From assembly GCA_023459215.1 (NCBI GenBank), contig JAEWVF010000083.1:1-64000 (forward strand): a stretch of 64,000 bases of DNA. The letters run 5' to 3'. Positions 25,405 to 31,735 of the stretch are shown here, in pieces. Under the pieces are notes generated by a model, which saw nothing but the letters and a program-made list of their open reading frames with translations, had not been told where the DNA came from and ran no database searches. The stretch comes from Chloroflexota bacterium. Its GTDB lineage: Bacteria; Chloroflexota; Anaerolineae; Anaerolineales; Villigracilaceae. The position numbers and the translations under genes were made by a program. Numbering within the stretch: position 1 is the first letter of the stretch; each line of letters opens with the position of its first letter.

Positions 25405-25477
25405 GGGCCCGTGGCGCAGCGGTTAGCGCAGGGGACTCATAATCTCTTGGTCGCAGGTTCGAATCCTGCCGGGCCCA
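25405..25477 (+). tRNA. tRNA with CAT anticodon, probably tRNA-Ile2
   Basis: The acceptor stem GGGCCCG/CGGGCCC, D arm, anticodon loop CTCATAA and T arm GCAGG-TTCGAAT-CCTGC are complete, with discriminator A and no encoded CCA. The anticodon region and variable loop (ACTCATAATCTCTTGGTCGC) closely resemble the lysidine-modified tRNA-Ile2 of E. coli as I remember it. Elongator tRNA-Met is the alternative. The integrase gene ends 50 bp downstream, so this tRNA may be the attachment site of the following element. Confidence 0.9.
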
Positions 25478-25526
25478 CAAATGGCACTTTTATTACGGGG
25501 GTTGCGCGCCAGCGTTATTTTTTGCA

Positions 25527-26594
25527 TTATTGGTTCCTTAACATCTCGACTGCTAGTGTAAGACTGTCCAGTTTGTTGAGAATTTCTACTTGGATGTTGG
25601 ATTGTGGCGTATCTGCCTCGGCCTTGCTCATTTGCAGAATTCTTGTCTTTCGTTGACTTCGCCTTTGTCGGGCATAGCGTTCTGTGGTTGTCAGGCTTTC
25701 ATGCATCAAGTTCTCGCGAACTGCTTCAAGATCATTGATGTCTTTGGCGTTATCAAAAAGATAATTGGCATGACCACGGCGAAAAGCGTGCGGCGAGCGA
25801 TATTCAAGCTGATTGCTGGATAACCACTCGCTCAAGTTCTTGTGAAAAGCAGCCGAGCGATGTTCCCCGATACTTTTCACAGTTGGATCTATTTCTCCTG
25901 TTTGGGGAGAAATAGGCGCGAACCAGAAGCCGCCTGGAGGCAAGATTGCTCGTACCTTCACATCCCAAGCTTTGACTACGTCAAAAAGCTCGGCGAGCTT
26001 CAGAATGTAGGTGACAGCGCTTTTCTTGTTTTTGGTTCTGATACCCAATGCTGGAGATTGCCTGACTTCAAGCTCGGTGAAATCCACAGCCTTGATGGGC
26101 ATGGAGACAAAGGCGCTGATACGCATTCCTGAAAGGTACAGGAAAACGGTTCCAGCCCGTACTCGCTCTTCAACCAGACTCCTGACCGGCGTTCGCGCAA
26201 TTTGCAAGATTTCATCCAGGGAAACGGTTGAGTGATCATCAAATTCGTTCTGGATGATGCGAATTTTGAACGTTGAAAGCCAAGCCGGCGTGATTGACCG
26301 AAAACCTTGTTTGTGAATGGTCAACCAGGTAAAGAAGGTTTTGGCCGATCCGATGATTTTGCGGCGATAACTTTGAGAGAATTCCCGCCCATCCGCGCCC
26401 TTAAAGTCACGAACATATTCCATCAGGCTAACTTTGAACTTGGGCGCATTCTTGAAAGGCTGTTCATCAGCCCAGGTCAGATAATGTAAGGCGAGTGTTC
26501 TTTCCAGGCGGATCGATTTGGGATCGAGTTGGTCGAACCGCAAACGGTACGCCAGGTATTCATCAACCAGGAATTTGTTTTGACGATTGATCAT
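25527..26594 (-). CDS. tyrosine recombinase/integrase
   Basis: This 355-residue site-specific recombinase has an N-terminal SAM-like DNA-binding domain (about 1-110) and a C-terminal catalytic domain. Catalytic residues fit the family: Arg158 in S-G-M-R-I-S-A, His269-x-x-Arg272 in P-H-A-F-R-R-G-H, His298 in L-M-H-E-S and the nucleophile Tyr307 in T-E-R-Y-A-R. A possible coiled tail follows. I start it at the ATG at 26594 because codons upstream of this overlap the next gene and look non-native. Its closeness to a tRNA end implies an integrative element, with the recombinase acting in integration and excision. Confidence 0.9.
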   Translation of the reverse strand: MINRQNKFLVDEYLAYRLRFDQLDPKSIRLERTLALHYLTWADEQPFKNAPKFKVSLMEYVRDFKGADGREFSQSYRRKIIGSAKTFFTWLTIHKQGFRSITPAWLSTFKIRIIQNEFDDHSTVSLDEILQIARTPVRSLVEERVRAGTVFLYLSGMRISAFVSMPIKAVDFTELEVRQSPALGIRTKNKKSAVTYILKLAELFDVVKAWDVKVRAILPPGGFWFAPISPQTGEIDPTVKSIGEHRSAAFHKNLSEWLSSNQLEYRSPHAFRRGHANYLFDNAKDINDLEAVRENLMHESLTTTERYARQRRSQRKTRILQMSKAEADTPQSNIQVEILNKLDSLTLAVEMLRNQ

Positions 26595-26601
26595 TGCTTT
26601 C

Positions 26602-26994
26602 TCATCCGTTAGAAATGGCCTTTGACATTCGCCGCCCACAATTGGGACAAATAAAAGACCAGTAGCGATACCTGCCGACTTGTTTGGTTTGCGGATTTTC
26701 CACAGCCACAATCTTTTTGCAGGACAGGCAATAAGATTCGTTCTCTTTTATGATGACTTTTGGATACTGGTGAAAATACCACTCGCGAAAAGCAGCACCA
26801 TTGATCCACAGCCTGTTATTTTCGTCCCGCTCATGTGGACAGCCAGCGGGAATGTAAACCCGATAAAACTGGCGCCGGCCAAAGCCAAGGGTTTCGCCAA
26901 TTTCAGAAGGCGTATAAAGCATATCGAGCAATTGCGAAAGCTTTTGACGTTGTGCGCCTTTTAGGCGGCCTTTGAGTTGAATATTTTGAGTCAT
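26602..26994 (-). CDS. HTH plus zinc-ribbon protein, possible excisionase-type partner
   Basis: The 130-residue protein has a helix-turn-helix-like segment (T-P-S-E-I-G-E-T-L-G-F-G-R-R-Q-F-Y-R), then a wing-like G-C-P-H-E-R-D-E-N-N-R-L-W-I-N-G reminiscent of excisionase/MerR-type winged helices. A C-terminal four-cysteine zinc ribbon (C-L-S-C ... C-P-N-C) ends it. It lies 7 bp upstream of the integrase in the same direction and is very likely co-transcribed. A recombination-directionality or regulatory role is inferred from position and fold pattern only. AGGA lies upstream of the ATG. Confidence 0.65.
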   Translation of the reverse strand: MTQNIQLKGRLKGAQRQKLSQLLDMLYTPSEIGETLGFGRRQFYRVYIPAGCPHERDENNRLWINGAAFREWYFHQYPKVIIKENESYCLSCKKIVAVENPQTKQVGRYRYWSFICPNCGRRMSKAISNG

Positions 26995-27006
26995 ATTTTA
27001 TTCCTG

Positions 27007-27016
27007 TTTGCGCAAA
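27007..27016. promoter_or_regulatory. palindromic operator-like site between divergent genes
   Basis: TTTGCGCAAA is a perfect 10-bp palindrome, and a related CGCAAATTTT half follows at about 27025. The site lies in the 74-bp gap between the integrase-side operon and the divergent XRE regulator, where a control switch would be expected. Confidence 0.4.
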
Positions 27017-27068
27017 TGATACGACGCAAATTTTAACCTCATCTTGAATTCTGTCAAGAGATTTCCCT

Positions 27069-28340
27069 ATGGATTCTTTAATTGCTAGTTGGCTCAAAAG
27101 AAAAAGAATAGAGGCCGGGCTAGAGTTATTAGATCTAGCGCGTATCGCAGGTTCCAATGCTGCTCAGGTTAGTCGCATTGAAACAGGCAGAATTAGCCTG
27201 ACTATTAACTCCCTGATCATATTACTCTGGGCATTAAAAATAGACATAGATGAGTTCGCAGCCGAATTTGATCTCCCCCGCATTGTGTTACCCGAGCAGT
27301 CTCAACCAGACGAGACGATTTCCCTAAAAATCGATGATCTTACAGCCTCGCCTGAGATCATTCCTTATACCGTTACTGTTCTTGAATTCACCAAAGCATA
27401 CGAGAACGCCATTCCAGATGCAATTGCTTTGCTAGAAGAAAAACTCGCCGCGTCCATAGAAAAAGACGGGGCGAAGAGTTTGTCACCCGAGAACCTGCGA
27501 CACAGGTTGCAGGCTGCGATCCTGGACGGTGATTTGCTACCCAACCCACCCGGGCTGACCCTGGAGATGCTTGAACACTGGTTCCAGGAAGGCGGCGCTT
27601 TGACGCTGGCCGACGCGGGAACCTATCTCAAACTGACCCGCGAGAAAAACAAACTCAGCCTGGAAGCGCTGGCCAAGCTCTCCAGCATGACCAAGAGCAC
27701 CATTAACCGCATCGAAAACGCCCAGGGCGACCGGTTCCTGTTCCAGGATATCGCCAATCTTGATATTGCCCTGCAAGCGAACGGAAAAGTTCTCTCCATG
27801 TACTGGCTGGTGGTCATGCACCAGATGGGACTCTGGTTCAGCATGAAAGACGCCCGACGGCAGCCGATCAAAAAGGGCCAAACCAGCCACCTGGCAGATA
27901 CATTCATCAAAGTAACCCGCTGGTCTTATCTCTATCAAGATCCCAACCTGCCCTGGATTGAACCCTGGATAGGCCCGATCGTCGAGGCAGATAATGCTTT
28001 ACAAATTTTCAGCGCTTACCTGCGGGGAGATCCCTATGATTATCTTCAACTGGCAGAGGAGATTCGGCTGCTCACCCAAAGAGCAATGGTTCTTGAAGGG
28101 GCCGGAGAAGACCCTGACCTGTTCGCAACTCAAAACGCAGGCCAAGGCTTGCAAATTTTGCGGGAAATAAAGCAAGCGGTTGGCGCTGACGTTTTTGGCC
28201 TGCGAGTCATGGACCTATACCAGAAGAATATCAACGACCCCGATTACGCCGCAACCTTCCGTGTTTTGCTGCGAGAGTTGATGGTGGGTAACCCTGCTTT
28301 TTTTGAGAGAATACAAGCGAAACTTGGGCAGAGCAGATAA
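27069..28340 (+). CDS. protein with two XRE-type helix-turn-helix domains
   Basis: In this 423-residue protein the first HTH (about 8-62, with A-R-I-A-G-S-N-A-A-Q-V-S-R-I-E-T-G) and the second (about 183-240, with L-S-S-M-T-K-S-T-I-N-R-I-E-N) are separated by about 120 residues. The C-terminal 180 residues are helical and of unknown fold. It is probably a transcription regulator of the element and is divergent from the integrase operon. The first 140 codons are clearly richer in A and T than the rest, which may reflect fusion of two regulators. No strong ribosome-binding site precedes the ATG (only AAGAG). Confidence 0.75.
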   Translation: MDSLIASWLKRKRIEAGLELLDLARIAGSNAAQVSRIETGRISLTINSLIILLWALKIDIDEFAAEFDLPRIVLPEQSQPDETISLKIDDLTASPEIIPYTVTVLEFTKAYENAIPDAIALLEEKLAASIEKDGAKSLSPENLRHRLQAAILDGDLLPNPPGLTLEMLEHWFQEGGALTLADAGTYLKLTREKNKLSLEALAKLSSMTKSTINRIENAQGDRFLFQDIANLDIALQANGKVLSMYWLVVMHQMGLWFSMKDARRQPIKKGQTSHLADTFIKVTRWSYLYQDPNLPWIEPWIGPIVEADNALQIFSAYLRGDPYDYLQLAEEIRLLTQRAMVLEGAGEDPDLFATQNAGQGLQILREIKQAVGADVFGLRVMDLYQKNINDPDYAATFRVLLRELMVGNPAFFERIQAKLGQSR

Positions 28341-28505
28341 TACCCACAGGTTCCTGCAAACGTTTTGCCACTGTCCTCTAAAAATTTAACGCGACCCCGC
28401 TACGCGGGGAAAGGCTTACATTCCCATCAGATTATCATACTTGGCGCAAGCCACACCGTCCCGGCGTCCCTTCGGGAGAGTCCAGAGATGCAGAGTTTAG
28501 ATGCC
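28341..28505. other. intergenic segment with hairpin and repeated 3' tail
   Basis: No gene is supported here. It contains a perfect hairpin CCCCGC-TAC-GCGGGG (28395-28409). It also contains most of the conserved tail sequence shared with 35585-35729. The two flanking genes converge here. Confidence 0.7.
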
Positions 28506-28520
28506 TTATGGCTGAGAGAG
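28424..28520 (-). repeat. conserved 3' tail of NACHT-FGE gene, copy 1
   Basis: About 97 bp at and after the stop codon of the NACHT-FGE gene ending at 28506 closely match 35585-35729, downstream of the split NACHT-FGE gene. Matching blocks include 'ggcgcaagccacaccgtccc', 'tccagagatgca', 'gagttta' and 'tgagagagaagc'. The match is mostly non-coding. Confidence 0.85.
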
Positions 28521-31500
28521 AAGCAGCGGGGACAACACAACACGAAAACCGTCGTCCCCGTTCCTGCCGCCCGGGTAGTTGTGGGAGCGACAGGCGCAAC
28601 GAGCGCCGACAAGATTGAAGAAAAACGAGCCGCCGCGAAGGACGTGTGAATTTGTGCTCTCGTATTTTTCACGTTCACGGATTTCTTTTTGCGTTTCAGG
28701 ATAAGGGTATTCCTCATATTGGCTTAAAAGCCACTCCCAGACATTACCACTTAATTCCATCACACCATACGGACTACCTCCCCTGGCAAAACAGCCCATA
28801 GCGCTGGTTGTGCCAAGGCCAGTTTCGGATGTGTTTGCAAGATTGGCATCAAAATCCATCCCCCAGGGATATTGGCGCTGCGGCATTGTATTTTGCCCGA
28901 ATTGTTCCACCTGTAAGGATTTGCCTGGCAACCGGCTGGCCGGGCAAAGAATAGCCTGATTCGGAATATTCAGCCCGCCACGCGCCGCTTTTTCCCATTG
29001 AGGTTCATTCGGCAGAGTTACCTGCCAGCCATCCGGTAAAAAGCCCTGATTTGCCCAGGTCTCATCCAGCCAGCGGGTAAAAGCCAGCATTTCATACCAG
29101 GTAATTCCTACTACCGGATGATTTGGGAGATTAAATGGCTCGCCAAAATCCATTAGCGCTGTGCGCCACTCATCATCGCTCCAGGCTTTGACCTTGCCAT
29201 CCTTCCAGACACTGGCCTGCTGCGCTTCTTGCCAGTAGGCTGGATTTGCATAACCACCTGACGCCACAAACGCCATGAATTGAGCATTGCTGACCGGGTA
29301 TCGGCCAATCCAGTAATCGGGCAGGTGGTATTCGTGCTGGGGTTGCTCATCGCTATCCCCCTGATTCTTTTTACTACCCATCATGAATTTACCGGCAGGC
29401 ACCAGGCAGAACAACATTCCATCCAGGGTCATCACTTCGGCGCGAGGATCGCCCAGGCGGCCAAGGGCGCGCCCGGCTTCAGCCCGTTCAAGCGGCAATA
29501 ACTGGCTGTCCAGCAAGTCAACCAATCTGTTCGTAATTTTTTCGACAAAATCAGCCCCGCCAGATGGGTGGCTATCACGGCTGATGACATCCCGCCCGGC
29601 CAATACCGCGATTTGCCCGGCCCATAGGCTGGCGCGTTCATGCTGTTCCATATGTTTTTGGCTGGCCCCAAGTTGGTAACCCAGGTCGAGCAGTTCGTTG
29701 AGTGCGCGGCGATTATAGAAAAGTTCTTCAAACGCCAGACGGGCGGCCAGGTCCCAACTGTCACCTTCGGCAGCATGGTCGAGAAAGGCCCGCACGCGGT
29801 CGCGCTGCCCGGCCAGGTAGGCCCCCGAAAGATATTCCTGGAAGGTGCGGTGCGGAAAGCTGTAGGCGGTCGGCTTGCCCAATTCGCCGCCATAGCCTAC
29901 CAGAAGCCCGGCGCGCTGGTCCACATAATCGAGGAAACGCCCGGCCAGTTGCAGGTCGCCAAGCAGGTCTGGCCTTTCGAGAAGGTCAATCGCGTCCTTG
30001 CGCAGCAGCGTCCCGGTGCCGCCTTTTTCGGTGCTGGCGCGTTGGGCGGCATAAGCCAGTGATTCCATGACAGCGCGCAGTTTCAGGTCATCCTTGAGAA
30101 ATCCATCCAGGGCGGCATCGCCAATTTTGTGTTTCTGCCAGCGCCGCAGCAGGACTTCCACCGCCAGGTTGTACAGGCGCACCCGTTCACGCGGCAAACC
30201 GACCTCGCGCTGGTGGATGATGGACATGGTGGTCAGCAGCATCGGGTTGGAGGAGAGTTCGCGCAAATCATCTTCGAGCGCGGCCCGTGACAGGTCACGG
30301 ATGCGCTCTTGGGCCTGGCTCTCGCTAAAGCGGCCCAAGTCCAACTGGGCTTTGTACCAGCCCTGCACGAAATTTTGGATTTGTTCTTCGTTGAAGGGAG
30401 CCAGGGTGCGGCTGGTGAACTGCGGCAGGACGGCCTCGCCGACATACGAACGCACCCGACAGGTGACAATGACGCGCTGGAGGGGATAATGTTTGAGCAG
30501 GGCGTCCACCGTCTGACGTACGCGCCCGCGCAGATCGTGCGGGACTTCATCGAGGCCATCCAGCACCAGCATGCAATCGCCGTTTTGCAGGCTTTCGCGC
30601 AGGGTTTCGCCAATTCCATCACATTCCTTGCCCAAATCAGCGCACAGGTAATCCCAAAAAGCATCCGCCAGGGCGTCATCGCGCCGGTCGGCAGGCAGGT
30701 TATCAATTTCGCCCAGTTTGGACAAATAGGGAGACAGGCCACGCAGGAGAACCGGCACCGGCAGGAGTTGCGGGTCGAATCCTTCGGGCGGGTTGGCTTT
30801 GCCCATACAGGCGCTGGCCTGCCAGGCCAGCAATTTTTTGACAAAGGTGCTTTTGCCCGCGCCGGGGTCGCCGAGCAGGGTCAGGCGTTTGTGTTCTGAT
30901 GCAGATTCGAGAACAGAGTAAGGTTTTTCTCTCTTTCTGACCAGTCCAAGAAGGCCTGGGCTTGTTCGCTTTTCCTCTGGTGTTGCTTCTTTCACCATTT
31001 CAAGAAAGTCAGTAGTATCAAGCTCAATATAAACTTTGTCGAGGGTAACATCACTTTCGCTGCTTTCTTCACCGCCCAGGGCATTCAGCGGCAGGGACAG
31101 GCAGTTGCGGCTCAGGCGGCTCAGGTAGGCTTCCAGGGCTTTCTGGCGTTTTTCGGCTTCCAGTTCTCGCAGGTCGGGGGCATTATTCACCGTGTAATTG
31201 CCGCCGACATAAGTCGCGCCCTGGCCGAGAGCCATTGCGCCATTACCCTGAGCAATCGCGCCGGAGCCAGTCAGGGTGGCGTTGTAGCTGATGCCGCTTT
31301 TGATTTGGGCCAGTTCTTTTTGCAGGGTTTCGGCAAACCAGGCCCGGTCAGTTTCGCTAAGGGATTTTTCGGCGAGCGCAATGGCATCCAACTTTTGCAA
31401 AACCAGGTCAAGTTCGGCACGCAGGGCAGGGTCATTCTGGGCAGCCTGGCTTATATCGCGGATGGTTGTGGCTTCATCTTTCCAACTTTGTATCTGATTG

Positions 31501-31715
31501 GCAAGCAGGTTTGTGCCCAGGTTGGCGGTGGTCAGGCTGGCTAAGGTGCCTACTGCCGCCCAATCGCCGCGTTGAGCCGCATCCAACACTGGCCAAAGCG
31601 CCGAAACAGACAGGAAGGCGTATAGATGTTGCGCGCTTTCCCGATTGATTCCTTCTTTCAAGGTTTGGTAACGGATGTAAACCTGCTCTTTCCATTTTTC
31701 GATGTCGAATGCCAT
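28506..31715 (-). CDS. NACHT ATPase with C-terminal FGE-sulfatase domain (NACHT 1)
   Basis: This 1069-residue STAND-type protein has an N-terminal helical region (1-145) that I do not recognise. A Gly/Ala linker follows at about 149-175 (G-S-G-A-I-A-Q-G-N-G-A-M-A-L-G). The NACHT domain has Walker A G-D-P-G-A-G-K-S (282-289) and Walker B M-L-V-L-D-G-L-D-E-V, then a helical middle with H-R-T-F-Q-E-Y-L-S-G. From about residue 760 there is a formylglycine-generating-enzyme-like domain (F-M-M-G-S, L-P-N-E-P-Q-W-E-K-A-A-R-G, L-S-G-N-V-W-E-W, L-R-G-G-S, G-F-R-V-V). Such NACHT proteins are typically conflict or defence sensors. The FGE-like domain probably binds a ligand rather than acting on sulfatases. 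It is 20 bp downstream of the second NACHT gene. Confidence 0.9.
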   Translation of the reverse strand: MAFDIEKWKEQVYIRYQTLKEGINRESAQHLYAFLSVSALWPVLDAAQRGDWAAVGTLASLTTANLGTNLLANQIQSWKDEATTIRDISQAAQNDPALRAELDLVLQKLDAIALAEKSLSETDRAWFAETLQKELAQIKSGISYNATLTGSGAIAQGNGAMALGQGATYVGGNYTVNNAPDLRELEAEKRQKALEAYLSRLSRNCLSLPLNALGGEESSESDVTLDKVYIELDTTDFLEMVKEATPEEKRTSPGLLGLVRKREKPYSVLESASEHKRLTLLGDPGAGKSTFVKKLLAWQASACMGKANPPEGFDPQLLPVPVLLRGLSPYLSKLGEIDNLPADRRDDALADAFWDYLCADLGKECDGIGETLRESLQNGDCMLVLDGLDEVPHDLRGRVRQTVDALLKHYPLQRVIVTCRVRSYVGEAVLPQFTSRTLAPFNEEQIQNFVQGWYKAQLDLGRFSESQAQERIRDLSRAALEDDLRELSSNPMLLTTMSIIHQREVGLPRERVRLYNLAVEVLLRRWQKHKIGDAALDGFLKDDLKLRAVMESLAYAAQRASTEKGGTGTLLRKDAIDLLERPDLLGDLQLAGRFLDYVDQRAGLLVGYGGELGKPTAYSFPHRTFQEYLSGAYLAGQRDRVRAFLDHAAEGDSWDLAARLAFEELFYNRRALNELLDLGYQLGASQKHMEQHERASLWAGQIAVLAGRDVISRDSHPSGGADFVEKITNRLVDLLDSQLLPLERAEAGRALGRLGDPRAEVMTLDGMLFCLVPAGKFMMGSKKNQGDSDEQPQHEYHLPDYWIGRYPVSNAQFMAFVASGGYANPAYWQEAQQASVWKDGKVKAWSDDEWRTALMDFGEPFNLPNHPVVGITWYEMLAFTRWLDETWANQGFLPDGWQVTLPNEPQWEKAARGGLNIPNQAILCPASRLPGKSLQVEQFGQNTMPQRQYPWGMDFDANLANTSETGLGTTSAMGCFARGGSPYGVMELSGNVWEWLLSQYEEYPYPETQKEIREREKYESTNSHVLRGGSFFFNLVGARCACRSHNYPGGRNGDDGFRVVLSPLLLSQP

Positions 31716-31735
31716 TATTCTTCCTCGATTCTGGA

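Noticed and set aside
25440..25477. Second attachment site for the tRNA-linked element
   Set aside because: I looked for a further copy of the tRNA 3' end in the window and did not find one by eye. The right boundary is probably outside.
28395..28409. Intrinsic terminator between the XRE gene and NACHT 1
   Set aside because: The stem is perfect, but neither strand has a proper T-run directly after it.
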